Source of the DNA: an uncultured Prevotellaceae bacterium
GTDB lineage: Bacteria; Bacteroidota; Bacteroidia; Bacteroidales; Muribaculaceae
Direction: 5' to 3'
Assembly (NCBI GenBank): GCA_900318335.1
Contig: ONKF01000033.1
Span: 1 to 45,895, forward strand
DNA length: 45,895 nucleotides
Shown here: one piece after another, positions 7,601 to 14,977 of the stretch
Position numbering within the stretch: the first letter of the stretch is position 1
How the letters are laid out: each line of letters starts with the position of its first letter
The notes under the pieces: generated by a model
Told to the model about the DNA's origin: nothing
What the model saw: the letters and a program-made list of their open reading frames with translations, nothing else
Databases searched by the model: none
Position numbers and translations under genes: made by a program

Positions 7601-9038
7601 CGCCGTAAGTCAGTTGGCTGTCTTTATCCACCACGGCAGGGGCATCGGGCGTGCGACGGGCCTGCTCGGTAAACAGGTTGGCAAACGTCTTACTCAGGTC
7701 AACATCGATGTCCTTGCCGGTTCCGATCTTGATGATGCGCTCAGCCTCATCGTCACTGACGATGCTGATGCTGTTGATGGGCTCATCGAGGCGGGCCATC
7801 ATCTGCTCCATGGTGGCCTTGATGGCATCGGCCATCATGCGCAAGGTCTTGCGATTGTTCATGGCCAGGCTCGACTCCATGCGTATATCGTAATACTCGT
7901 CGCCCCCAGCAGCGTCGCCTGCAACCTCGGCGCCCACAATAAAGATGTGCGCCAGCATATCATAGAACACGTCGCCACGGTCTTGCTGCACAAACGGGCA
8001 ATGCTTGTCGCTAAAGTGGTATTCCTCCTCCCATCCGGGCAGAGCGGTGAAATTGAACGAAATGCCTGGCTGCACGCCCAGGTCGCGGCAGAAGTGTGAG
8101 AACGGATAAGCCAGCTGCGAGAGCGTGGCCTTCATTTCGGAGTGAACCGAGGCGACATACTCACGTACGGTCTGCTCCTTCTGTATTTCCATCATGAACG
8201 GTATGGTGCGTACAAACATGCCATAGGCCTCGCGCACACGCGGGTCGCGACGTCCATGATAGATGGTGGTATAGGCCACTTTGTCCTCGCGCAGGATGCG
8301 GGCGAGCACATAGCTGAATGCTGCCTGGAATATCTGATAAGGTGCAAAGCCATGCTCCTGGCACCAGCCATCGACCATCGGCCTGCTGATGTAAGCCGAC
8401 TCCTGACCCATTTCGCCAACCGGATTCTCAGGACGGCTTGAGAGCGTGGCCAGGTCCATTCCGGCATATTTCTCCTTCATCACGCTCTTGGCCCGCTGGT
8501 ATTCCTCGTCGCCCAACCGTGCATACTCGTCGGCTGCCGCTTCCAGCATGCCGTATTCCTGCACGGGCAGGGGCTTCCCTTCCCAGGCCAGAGGCAAGTC
8601 GCGCTGGGGGAACAGCGTCAGGTAACTCGTGCCATCGGTCACCATGTGGTGGATGTCCACCAGCAGGTAGTTCTTTTCAGGTACTGTCACCAGTTCCGCC
8701 CTGATGAGAGGCTCGTCGCCCATGATGTCGAAGGGACGGCAGAAGCCGTGATGGGCATAGTCCTGGAAATCGGCTTCCGACATCTCGCGGCGCACGACAG
8801 TCAGTTTCTTGGCTTCATCAACATACTGTCGCGGCTCGCCATTCTCGTCAATGAGGAAACGCGTTTTCAGTTCTTTCCTTGCCGCGAAAATAGTTTGTAA
8901 GGCGGCCTCAACGCGGTCGAGGTCAAGGTCGTCGGTCAGGGGTACGATACAAGGGATATTATACTGCATCACTTGCGGATACTTCATGCAGTCATAGAAT
9001 ACTCCCAATTGTGATTGGAGTAAAGGGTACAGTTCCAT
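4686..9038 (-). CDS. Single-module NRPS: condensation, adenylation, carrier, terminal reductase
   Basis: A 1450-residue cytoplasmic megasynthase. The condensation domain spans residues 1-430, with catalytic HHMVTDG at 130-136. Adenylation spans about 445-950: YTSGSTGKPKG at 606-616, FDAHIED at 651-657, VYGPTE at 736-741, YHTGD at 829-833, and NGKINRK at 937-943. The carrier (peptidyl carrier/thiolation) domain has EIGGTSL with the phosphopantetheine serine at about 993. The terminal thioester reductase runs from 1085 to the end, with the NADPH loop TGATGYLG at 1089-1096 and the Y-x-x-x-K pair at 1248/1252. The expected chemistry is condensation of an acyl or aminoacyl donor with one activated amino acid, then reductive release as an aldehyde or alcohol. 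By-eye specificity residues read about D-A-E-G-F-T-V-D; the substrate is unknown. No phosphopantetheinyl transferase or second module is nearby. It is divergent from a C1 cysteine peptidase. Confidence 0.95.
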   Translation of the reverse strand: MELYPLLQSQLGVFYDCMKYPQVMQYNIPCIVPLTDDLDLDRVEAALQTIFAARKELKTRFLIDENGEPRQYVDEAKKLTVVRREMSEADFQDYAHHGFCRPFDIMGDEPLIRAELVTVPEKNYLLVDIHHMVTDGTSYLTLFPQRDLPLAWEGKPLPVQEYGMLEAAADEYARLGDEEYQRAKSVMKEKYAGMDLATLSSRPENPVGEMGQESAYISRPMVDGWCQEHGFAPYQIFQAAFSYVLARILREDKVAYTTIYHGRRDPRVREAYGMFVRTIPFMMEIQKEQTVREYVASVHSEMKATLSQLAYPFSHFCRDLGVQPGISFNFTALPGWEEEYHFSDKHCPFVQQDRGDVFYDMLAHIFIVGAEVAGDAAGGDEYYDIRMESSLAMNNRKTLRMMADAIKATMEQMMARLDEPINSISIVSDDEAERIIKIGTGKDIDVDLSKTFANLFTEQARRTPDAPAVVDKDSQLTYGEMDNYSNMLAHQLIEFGVRPDDFVCVMLDRTKEFPLSVLAIHKAGAAYTPLDFEYPNERLSYMLENSESKVLITSHEVLAAKQAEGNLDTAQARTFFIDDFMAMVSDASPVGAIDLSQPDGLAYMIYTSGSTGKPKGAMLHQAGLRNFIAVVIDMERLTAADRISGHRSFSFDAHIEDMYPVLTLGGSFHIMPTGIRKDLNAIRQFLIDHQITGGGYSTAMTCLLLNTFDDLPIRFTTGGGEKMDGVYSDHVEIINVYGPTECTDDTSYYSIPPGQRIENIPIGQSVANNWNFIVDTAGNLVPQGVAGELCFAGVQVGRGYWRLPERTAKSFVDCPFVQHDRWGRPVRMYHTGDLCRWNEQGQIEYMGRIDTQVKLRGFRIELGEIESKALNINGIRQAAAEVRKVMGNEHLVLYYTVVEGSDIDDEALRAALAASSLAEYMVPDTYMRLDAMPMTPNGKINRKVLPMPELKRSIDYVAPEGETEQLFVRIFSEVLGIEQVGALDDFFEIGGTSLNAIKVIVEASKHGVQIVFNDLFNQKTPRALAALVKEKSEECDEIKAKSSEPSVKADDTATPADPQLSSINAQLKRNNLQAFLDGERQPVGDVLLTGATGYLGMHILNELLTTHDGHIFCPLRIHGGEDPMRRLKTMFFYYFGDNEALKRLDERVTPFAAEVTQPGALDTLDCQGLTVVNCVANVKHFSAGNDIELVNIESVRNLIAFCLRSGSRLIHISTTSIAGLSVDGVPGPDVKLTEQDLWLGQNIDANKYVYSKFKAEELVLDAVFNHGLDAKIMRVGNLSARQKDGEFQINFNTNNFLALLRAYVIIGMVPYDALSETFEFSPIDDVAHAIMLLATTPKDCTVFHPYNIHHPYFADILNGFADAGITLKHVERDEFQQALERMMDNPDLVTLLRPLMAYNLSSTHQMRWIETENNYTTQVLYRYGFQWPTTARYYVHRFVDTIVGFDYFNS

Positions 9039-9070
9039 AATGATTTATTACTTAAATATTATACTCTTTC

Positions 9071-9104
9071 ATACTTTAAAGTATATGTCACAGCTACAAA
9101 GGTA
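9071..9104 (-). promoter_or_regulatory. NRPS promoter with leader palindrome
   Basis: On the minus strand a -7 box TACCTTTG lies at 9097-9104, putting the start near 9090 and leaving a leader of about 50 bases. Inside the leader, ATACTTTAAAGTAT at 9071-9084 is a perfect 14-bp palindrome, a candidate operator just downstream of the transcript start. No matching regulator can be assigned. Confidence 0.55.
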
Positions 9105-9184
9105 GTGAATTCTTGCAATACACACTCGTTTTGCCTCTATTATTTTGCCTCACGTCCTGAATTGATGATGAACAGTCCGATATC

Positions 9185-9340
9185 TTGCGCAAGGTAGGCG
9201 GCGTCTCAACAATGCTCAAATAAATTTGGCATTGTCCTCGGCTTGCACTACCGTTCGCCTTGCGCAAGGTAGGCTGCGCCTCGGGAATGCAAGAAAAATT
9301 GATTTTTCTTGCCATTCCGCTCGGCTTGCACTACCTTTGC
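9185..9340 (+). repeat. Two tandem copies of a promoter-bearing hairpin element
   Basis: Copy 1 (9185-9258) and copy 2 (9259-9340) share outer sequences: GCGCAAGGTAGGC, then GCGCCTC or GCGTCTC on the left, and TCGGCTTGCACTACC on the right. Their centres differ but each is self-complementary: CAATGCTCAAAT/ATTTGGCATTG in copy 1 and AATGCAAGAAAAAT/ATTTTTCTTGCCATT in copy 2. Copy 2 ends in a good promoter, TTG at 9309-9311, a 20-bp gap and TACCTTTG at 9332-9339, which reads toward the peptidase gene. In copy 1 the box is broken (TACCGTTC). Further copies lie at 23810-23926 and 24176-24244. Confidence 0.8.
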
Positions 9341-9407
9341 AGTCAAAGAAGCTATTAATCCTGCGCAAAGGCCATGAGCCGCGTGCAAAACCATTTTACA
9401 ACTTGAT

Positions 9408-10811
9408 ATGAAAAAAACCATCACACTTGCTCTGGCATTAGGCCTCGCCTTTGCCGGCTCAGCACAAGACCGTTCTCAGGGAGGTATCAGCCCCGACATG
9501 ATGCGCCAGATTGTCGCTACCTCGGCAACCCACCAAAACAAGGCCATCAGCAATGCCATGGCGACAAATTCCATCGACGATCTTGCCCGGAACTACCGCA
9601 ACAACAAGGTTACGGACACCCACTTCAGCATCGAGACGCCCAAACAGTCGATCCACAACCAGCGGCAGAGCGGACGCTGCTGGATGTACTCCAGTTTCAA
9701 CGTGCTGCGCGCTAACTTCGCTCGTCAGCATGGCGACTCCATCAATGTGGAGTTCTCTCATGACTACCTCTTCTTCTACGACCAGCTCGAGAAGGCCAAC
9801 CTCATGCTGCAAGGTGTGATCGATTGCGCTGATAAGCCCATCGACGACACGCGCGTGCAGTTCTTTTTCCACCATCCCATGAACGATGGCGGCACCTTCT
9901 GCGGCGCTGCTGACCTTGCCGAGAAATACGGCCTCGTGCCTGTTGAGGTACAGCCCGAGACCTATTCGGCCGAACGCACCTCACGCATGAGCCAACTCGT
10001 CGCTTCCAAGCTGCGCGAATTCGGACTGGAACTGCGTCAGATGGTCGCTGACAAAAAGAATAAAAAAGCCATCAACCAGCGCAAGACCGAGATGCTGGGC
10101 ACCATCTATTCCATGCTCTCACTCACGCTGGGCGAGCCCATCAAGTCGTTCACCTATGCCTTCCGTGATAAGAACGGCAAGCCCGTGGGCCCCACACGCA
10201 CCTACACCCCGCTGGAATTCTACCGCGAGACGGTGGGAGGACCCATCAACGGCACGTTTATCATGGCGATGAACGACCCTCGCCGGGAATACTACAAGAC
10301 CTATGAGGTGGAATGGGACCGCCACACCTACGACGGACACAACTGGCGCTACATCAACCTGCCCATGGAGGATATCGCCGCCATGGCCATCGCTTCGCTG
10401 AAGGATTCCACTAAGCTCTATGCCAGCTTCGACGTGGGCAAACAGCTCAACCGCGACAACGGATACCTCGCGCTCGACAACTTTGACTACGGCACCCTGT
10501 TTGGCACCACATTCCCCATGAACAAAGCCCAGCGCATTGCCACCTTTGACAGCGGCTCGACGCATGCCATGACGCTCTGTGCTGTCGATCTTGACGAGAA
10601 CGGCAATCCCATCAAGTGGAAAGTGGAAAACTCCTGGGGTGGTGATAGCGGTCACAAGGGATATATCATCATGACCAACGAGTGGTTCAACGAGTATTCC
10701 TTCCGCCTGGTAGTGGACAAGAAATACGTGCCGCAACACATCCTCAAGGCTGCCGAAACCAAGCCCGTCATGGTCATGCCCGAAGACCCCCTCTTCGGCA
10801 CCGATGACTGA
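9408..10811 (+). CDS. pepC: Secreted C1-family cysteine aminopeptidase (bleomycin hydrolase / PepC type)
   Basis: A 467-residue papain-fold peptidase of the C1B group, which removes N-terminal residues from peptides and in soluble relatives forms self-compartmentalised hexamers. A signal peptide (KKTITLALALGLAFAGSAQ) indicates export, as is usual for the Bacteroidetes members. The catalytic cysteine lies in QSGRCWMYSSFN (about residue 89). The histidine is in GSTHAMTLCAVD and the asparagine in KVENSWGGDSGHKGY, so the triad is complete. It is transcribed from the promoter in the tandem hairpin element upstream. It sits divergently beside an NRPS expected to release an aldehyde, a class of compound that inhibits papain-fold enzymes. 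A link between the two is inference. Confidence 0.93.
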   Translation: MKKTITLALALGLAFAGSAQDRSQGGISPDMMRQIVATSATHQNKAISNAMATNSIDDLARNYRNNKVTDTHFSIETPKQSIHNQRQSGRCWMYSSFNVLRANFARQHGDSINVEFSHDYLFFYDQLEKANLMLQGVIDCADKPIDDTRVQFFFHHPMNDGGTFCGAADLAEKYGLVPVEVQPETYSAERTSRMSQLVASKLREFGLELRQMVADKKNKKAINQRKTEMLGTIYSMLSLTLGEPIKSFTYAFRDKNGKPVGPTRTYTPLEFYRETVGGPINGTFIMAMNDPRREYYKTYEVEWDRHTYDGHNWRYINLPMEDIAAMAIASLKDSTKLYASFDVGKQLNRDNGYLALDNFDYGTLFGTTFPMNKAQRIATFDSGSTHAMTLCAVDLDENGNPIKWKVENSWGGDSGHKGYIIMTNEWFNEYSFRLVVDKKYVPQHILKAAETKPVMVMPEDPLFGTDD

Positions 10812-10835
10812 TCATTGGCCATAACAGAATAAACA

Positions 10836-10874
10836 GATGCCCCGACTTCAACTTATCCGTGAAGCCGGGGCATC
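10836..10874. terminator. Bidirectional terminator between the peptidase and regulator genes
   Basis: GATGCCCCGACTTCA and TGAAGCCGGGGCATC form a 15-bp stem with one mismatch around a 9-base loop. It lies between two convergent genes, 25 bp from the peptidase stop and 3 bp from the regulator stop, so it probably serves both. Confidence 0.75.
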
Positions 10875-10877
10875 GTT

Positions 10878-11291
10878 CTATCCGTAGTTCAACAGGGCGG
10901 CGAGCCGCTCGCGCACGAGCGAGAGCACGTCCCGCATCTCATCGAGCGTAGCCTTGCCATCGTCGTCAAGCATCTCGACAGCCTGCTTGAGCAGGCGGCA
11001 GTCCTCGTCGGTGAGGGGCATCTCGTTGATCGAGTAGTTGGAGTCGGCGTACCGGTAGTATATCTTGTCAAAGACCTCTATCGGGGCGTTGTAGCCCAAC
11101 TTGTCGGACCTCATGATCTGGAGGTCGCCCTGCACGGTCCGCACAGACACGCCCTTGGTTATGCCCTCCATCTCGTATAGGGCATCGGAGCATGCCTCCG
11201 TCAGGTCGTCTATGGTCCACAGACGGTACCTGTTCCGCAGGCAGCGGTCTATAGTCTTGTAGCGTATTAACGCATTCTTGTTTGCCGGCAT
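10878..11291 (-). CDS. Truncated WYL-type regulator (HTH region only)
   Basis: A 137-residue protein whose first 90 residues match the opening of Bacteroidetes WYL-domain regulators. These include MPANKNALIRYKTIDRCLRN, a winged HTH with SVRTVQGDLQIMRSDKLGYN, and YYRYADSNYSINEMPLTDED. Full-length relatives run to about 330 residues and carry a WYL ligand-sensing domain. Here the chain instead ends in a short helical tail (about residues 100-137) closing with LLNYG. That tail with its terminator is found detached at 2916-3013 and 4504-4539. The protein could bind DNA without sensing, or act as a dominant competitor of full-length paralogues. It lies downstream of the phosphoesterase gene on the same strand, 40 bp away. 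Confidence 0.8.
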   Translation of the reverse strand: MPANKNALIRYKTIDRCLRNRYRLWTIDDLTEACSDALYEMEGITKGVSVRTVQGDLQIMRSDKLGYNAPIEVFDKIYYRYADSNYSINEMPLTDEDCRLLKQAVEMLDDDGKATLDEMRDVLSLVRERLAALLNYG

Positions 11292-11331
11292 CTTTATGTG
11301 GTGTAATTGAATTGTCCATAATGTTTGTTAG

Positions 11332-11982
11332 TTAAAATGATGATTGCATTTGACTGGTTGTACGACTACTGATGATGTCGCGAATCTGATAGAATGAGAT
11401 GGACGTATAATTGTTGTTGTCAACACCCACGTCATATTGAGTCGCCATCAGCAGGGGCAGCCGTTGTTTATCCTTTTCCTTGCCCTGGCCGTTTCCTCGT
11501 GTATGCACATGGCCGAACAGTTGCCACACTTTGCCATGAGAGTCACCGTAGCTCAAGAAGGGATGGTGATTGAGGAAGATGGGCTGATTATCAATGACGA
11601 CGTACAACTCAAATGCGACTTGCTCGAAGCGTTCAAGCATTTCGGCTCTCAGGTGATAGATGTCGTGGTTGCCCACAACCAGCACAATCCTTCCGTTGAG
11701 CTGGTCAAGGAAACGGTTCCACACTTCAGCTCCGCCGAAAGCGAAATCGCCCAAGTGGAACACCAGGTCATTCTTGCCGACCACACGGTTCCAGTTCTCA
11801 ACGAGCGCCTGGTTCATCTCTTCAATGTCACCGAAGGGACGATTGCAGTGGCGCAGGATGGATGTGTGTCCGAAGTGGGTATCCGACGTGAAAAACACGT
11901 TCTTTCCCGAGAGCGCATTCCCGGGTTTCAATTTGCATGCCTGCATCAGGTGCAAGGCAATCGTGTCAAGTCTATTGTTCAT
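11332..11982 (-). CDS. Calcineurin-like metallophosphoesterase
   Basis: A 216-residue cytoplasmic protein with the full metallophosphoesterase motif set: DTHFGH (about 34-39), GDFAFGG, GNHD, NHHPFLSYG and GHVHTRG. These supply the dimetal site and catalytic histidine. The DTHFGHxxI and hairpin layout is like the small YfcE/phage-type phosphoesterases; the substrate cannot be told. It is the first gene of a likely two-gene unit with the truncated WYL-type regulator 40 bp downstream. The C-terminal 30 residues are polar and probably disordered. Confidence 0.88.
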   Translation of the reverse strand: MNNRLDTIALHLMQACKLKPGNALSGKNVFFTSDTHFGHTSILRHCNRPFGDIEEMNQALVENWNRVVGKNDLVFHLGDFAFGGAEVWNRFLDQLNGRIVLVVGNHDIYHLRAEMLERFEQVAFELYVVIDNQPIFLNHHPFLSYGDSHGKVWQLFGHVHTRGNGQGKEKDKQRLPLLMATQYDVGVDNNNYTSISFYQIRDIISSRTTSQMQSSF

Positions 11983-12084
11983 GATTCAACATTTTGTGCG
12001 CCACAGTCGGCGCTGGTTATTAAATATGGGCATCAGCCTCACATGACTCTAAACTGCTGCCACAGCGAGTATCAAAACAAGAAA

Positions 12085-12122
12085 AGTGGTTGGAATGTCC
12101 GCTTCTGGACTTTCCAACCACT
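12085..12122 (-). terminator. Terminator of the LRR-dockerin gene
   Basis: Minus-strand AGTGGTTGGAAAGTCC and GGACATTCCAACCACT form a 16-bp stem with one mismatch around a 6-base loop, followed by TTTTCTTGTTTTG. It lies about 310 bp past the stop of the gene at 12432-14372. The intervening 300 bp hold only the dispersed repeat at 12301-12390. Confidence 0.75.
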
Positions 12123-12300
12123 CTGATTAGTCTGTAAGAGTAGTATCTCTAATTTTAGGATGATTACACGTTTACATCACGGTAGGACTGTAATTAGGTC
12201 GTGTAATCCGGAAAGCCGTTGAGCTGATATGTGGTACGTTTAACGCTTGAGGGACAGAAATGGCATAGCCTTCAAAGCTGGTTTTGCTCTGAATGCTGTT

Positions 12301-12390
12301 GCCTTTCAATATGTCAACTCTCAATGTCAGCACAACTGTACTTTCCTTAAAATTGGGCGCAAAATTACACCTTTTCAGCGAAACCGCCAA
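12301..12390. repeat. 90-bp dispersed repeat, copy 2
   Basis: Matches 4539-4628. On the minus strand it includes TAATTTTG, a fair -7 box that is degenerate in copy 1. A 72-codon open frame runs through it (12172-12390, minus) and reads LTLRVDILKG in the shared part. That frame is interrupted in copy 1, so I do not call it a gene. Confidence 0.6.
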
Positions 12391-12431
12391 ATTTCTGACG
12401 AATTATTTGATTTCTGGTTTCATCCAGTGGG

Positions 12432-14372
12432 CTAATTCGCCAACAGCATATCAATCAGTGCGGTCACATCAGCGATATCGACTTTTCCATCTGCATTCAA
12501 GTCAGAATTGGCGATATTGACAGCTGATGTGTCTTCGGTAAGCAGCACGTCAACCAGTGCGGTCATGTCGCTGATACTCAATCGTGAATCCCCGTTCACA
12601 TCACCCTTGTTGATGGGGAGGATAGTGGCGAAACGGCTCCAGCAGTCTGTTGATTTGTAAGCTTCCAATGCCTCTTCGGGCACATAGAGTACAGTCGTGT
12701 TGTAGTTACTGAACGTGTTGGCATTGGTCATCGTGGGGGGTGTTACGGCATAACTAATCAGGGATTTCAGCTTGCGGCAGTAGTGGAATGCGTTTTCTCC
12801 GATTGAGGTAACCGTCGCGGGAAGAGTGACAGACTCGAGGCTTTCACACAGATAGAAAGCATAAGCCGCGATTGTCTTCAATGACTTTCCAAAAGTCGCT
12901 TTAGCCAAGCTTCGGCAGTCATAAAATGCGCTATGGCCAATAGTGGTTGCCGAATCACCTAATGCAATCGATTGTAGTTCGTAGCAATCTTCAAACGCTT
13001 CACTTCCAATGATTTTAACCGACTTGGGGATGACAGTGTTTTTGCAACCGTAGAGCAATTGGTCGGTAGCGGTTTCAATAATCGCATTGCAACTGTCGCG
13101 AGAGTCATACACGGGGTTATCACTATCGACCGTCATCGAGGTCACGGCTGAACAGCCATTGAAGGCATCATGCTCTATAAAAGTGACAGAATTGGGAATA
13201 TGGATTTTTTTCAGGCTACGGCAAAGCCAAAAAGCGATCCACCCGATTTTTTTGACGGAATTGGGTATGGGCATGGAATCCACGTTGATTTCTTTGAAAG
13301 CGGCATCACCGATGACCTCGACGGTGTTAGGGATAACCGTAGTCTTGCACCCCTTGACCAGGGTGTTGGTTGATGTCTGGATAATGGCGTTGCAGTTATC
13401 GCGGGAATCAAAGTAAGGATTATCGTTGACGACGTTGATTGACGTTAACCGATAGCAATCATCAAATGCTAACCTGTCAATTTTGGCAACCGACCTGGGG
13501 ATGGTTAATGACAACAACCCGGTGCAATAGGAAAATGAATTGCCCACGATGTCGGTTACTGAATTGCCGATAGTTACCGTTTGCAATCTGTCACAACTAT
13601 AGAATAAAAAGGATTCAAGCCTTTTTACAGAGTTGCCGATAATTACAGAAGTCAGGCCGTCGCATCTTGAGAACACACTGCCGCCGAGGTCCACAACCGA
13701 GTCGGGAACCCTCGCGGTGACTAAACTCCTGCAGTCCTGAAATGCGGCTGCCCCAATACTCGTTACTGATTCTCCGATAGTGACCGAAGTCATATATGAG
13801 CAATGGGAGAACGCATACTTCCCGATGGTGATAACGCTGTTTGGTATTGTGGCAGAGGTAAATCCATCACAGTTAAAGAACACATGATTCTTGATCTCGG
13901 TCACTCCTTCAGGAATAACCAGTTCCGTTATCTCTTGATCGTTCAAGAACAGATGGCGGGCATAGAAGGTGGGATTGTCGACATAATCGGTGAAGTTCAC
14001 ATTGCACCATGACTCAATGCTTGAGATGTGCACCTCGGCCAACGTGTTGCAATTACTAAAAGCACTGTCGCCCACTGTAGTAATGGTCGAGGGAATGGTA
14101 ATCGACCGCAAGGTGGTGGTCTCTTTAAAAGCGTTGTTGGCGATTGAAGTCACGGTGTAGGTAATGCCTTGATTTGTCACAGTTTCGGGAATAACCGCCA
14201 CACTCAATTGGGAATACCTGGGAGATGAATTGTTTTCACTGGTTACCGCAACTTCGGTTTCATTGACGATATCATAGGCGATACTGTCAACCATGAAATC
14301 ATAGGCAGATGCTGAAATTGAACACCATACCATTACAAGTAATACGAGAAATTTAAGTTTTTCCTGTTTCAT
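12432..14372 (-). CDS. BspA-like leucine-rich repeat surface protein with C-terminal dockerin
   Basis: A 646-residue exported protein. It has a signal peptide (KLKFLVLLVMVWCSISASA), then a beta-rich opening. The body is made of BspA/LRR_5-type repeats (motifs such as VTSIGAAAFQDCRSLVTARV, recurring every 22-24 residues from about 60 to 560). The last 55 residues form a dockerin type I module: GDVNGDSRLSISDMTALVDV and SDLNADGKVDIADVTALIDM, each a calcium-binding F-hand. BspA-like proteins mediate adhesion and protein binding. In Bacteroidales such dockerin-like ends occur outside true cellulosomes and their partners are mostly unknown. It has its own -7 box and terminator, so it is monocistronic. 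Confidence 0.93.
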   Translation of the reverse strand: MKQEKLKFLVLLVMVWCSISASAYDFMVDSIAYDIVNETEVAVTSENNSSPRYSQLSVAVIPETVTNQGITYTVTSIANNAFKETTTLRSITIPSTITTVGDSAFSNCNTLAEVHISSIESWCNVNFTDYVDNPTFYARHLFLNDQEITELVIPEGVTEIKNHVFFNCDGFTSATIPNSVITIGKYAFSHCSYMTSVTIGESVTSIGAAAFQDCRSLVTARVPDSVVDLGGSVFSRCDGLTSVIIGNSVKRLESFLFYSCDRLQTVTIGNSVTDIVGNSFSYCTGLLSLTIPRSVAKIDRLAFDDCYRLTSINVVNDNPYFDSRDNCNAIIQTSTNTLVKGCKTTVIPNTVEVIGDAAFKEINVDSMPIPNSVKKIGWIAFWLCRSLKKIHIPNSVTFIEHDAFNGCSAVTSMTVDSDNPVYDSRDSCNAIIETATDQLLYGCKNTVIPKSVKIIGSEAFEDCYELQSIALGDSATTIGHSAFYDCRSLAKATFGKSLKTIAAYAFYLCESLESVTLPATVTSIGENAFHYCRKLKSLISYAVTPPTMTNANTFSNYNTTVLYVPEEALEAYKSTDCWSRFATILPINKGDVNGDSRLSISDMTALVDVLLTEDTSAVNIANSDLNADGKVDIADVTALIDMLLAN

Positions 14373-14478
14373 AACGAGTAGAGTTTATTTAAGGGTTAAA
14401 TCAATGAATTCTAACTAATTGGCCAAAAGTTAGACAATAAACCACAACTGGCCGTAGGTTACAATAGATTTTTGCTTG

Positions 14479-14486
14479 CAAATATA
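14479..14486 (-). promoter_or_regulatory. -7 box of the LRR-dockerin gene
   Basis: Minus-strand TATATTTG at 14479-14486 fits TAnnTTTG and implies a leader of about 100 bases before the ATG at 14372. Confidence 0.55.
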
Positions 14487-14765
14487 GCAAAAAATATAGG
14501 AACAATATAGAAGTTGACCCTGAAAGTTTTTTAATGCTCATTACACTAAATAGACTATTTTCACGGATGAATTAGATATAAATCTTAGTGGCAATCGGTT
14601 AAATTCGTGAAATTCGCATTAGCCCCCACAGGGTTTTGGCTTACATATATATCATTGCAAAAAATAATCTGCTTGCAAATAAATGAAAGGATTGTCTTTC
14701 AGGATTGGGTGCGGTCGGGGTGGGGCATTTTCTTTTTTTATTTTTGGAATATTTTTGCAGAATGG
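14487..14765. other. Intergenic, AT-rich, no gene seen
   Basis: No coding frame or RNA could be supported. Around 14597-14622, AAATTCGTGAAATTCGCATTA is a degenerate relative of one arm of the ACTACGAATT hairpin family found at 18218, 26981 and 36039. Confidence 0.4.
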
Positions 14766-14795
14766 TTGGTAGTTGAGGAAAAAGTTGTACCTTTG
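14766..14795 (+). promoter_or_regulatory. Promoter of the riboswitch-controlled transport operon
   Basis: A -33 TTG at 14766-14768, a 19-bp gap and a -7 box TACCTTTG at 14788-14795 match the Bacteroidetes consensus closely. Transcription would start near 14800, just before the riboswitch. Confidence 0.75.
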
Positions 14796-14809
14796 CGGCC
14801 GTAAATGAT

Positions 14810-14977
14810 GGTAATCGGGTGGCTGGAGCCACCTCGATGCAAGGGAATCCGGTGAGAGTCCGGAACTGTACCTGCAGCTGTAATCCCCTCAAACACAGGG
14901 TCTGCTTACTGAATGTCACTGGCCGTTAACATGGCTGGGAAGGCAAAGCAGACTGGGGAAAAGTCAGAAGACCTGCC
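14810..14977 (+). promoter_or_regulatory. Cobalamin riboswitch
   Basis: The aptamer core can be read directly. It has an opening stem (GGTGGCTGGAGCCACC), then AAGGGAATCCGGTGAGAGTC and CGGAACTGTACCTGCAGCTG, TAATCCCC, and the B12 box region GTCAGAAGACCTGCC at about 14962-14977. The outer pieces GGGAAGGC and CTGGGGAAAAGTCAGAAGAC are in the expected order. Family knowledge: binding of adenosyl- or methylcobalamin folds this RNA so as to shut down expression of uptake and synthesis genes. A downstream stem ATAGTTG/CAACTAT at about 15010-15030 could belong to the expression platform. It is the only B12 riboswitch I can find in the window. Confidence 0.95.

Noticed and set aside
12172-12390. 72-codon minus-strand ORF containing LTLRVDILKG
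   Set aside because: It lies in a dispersed repeat, and the other copy has a stop in the same frame.
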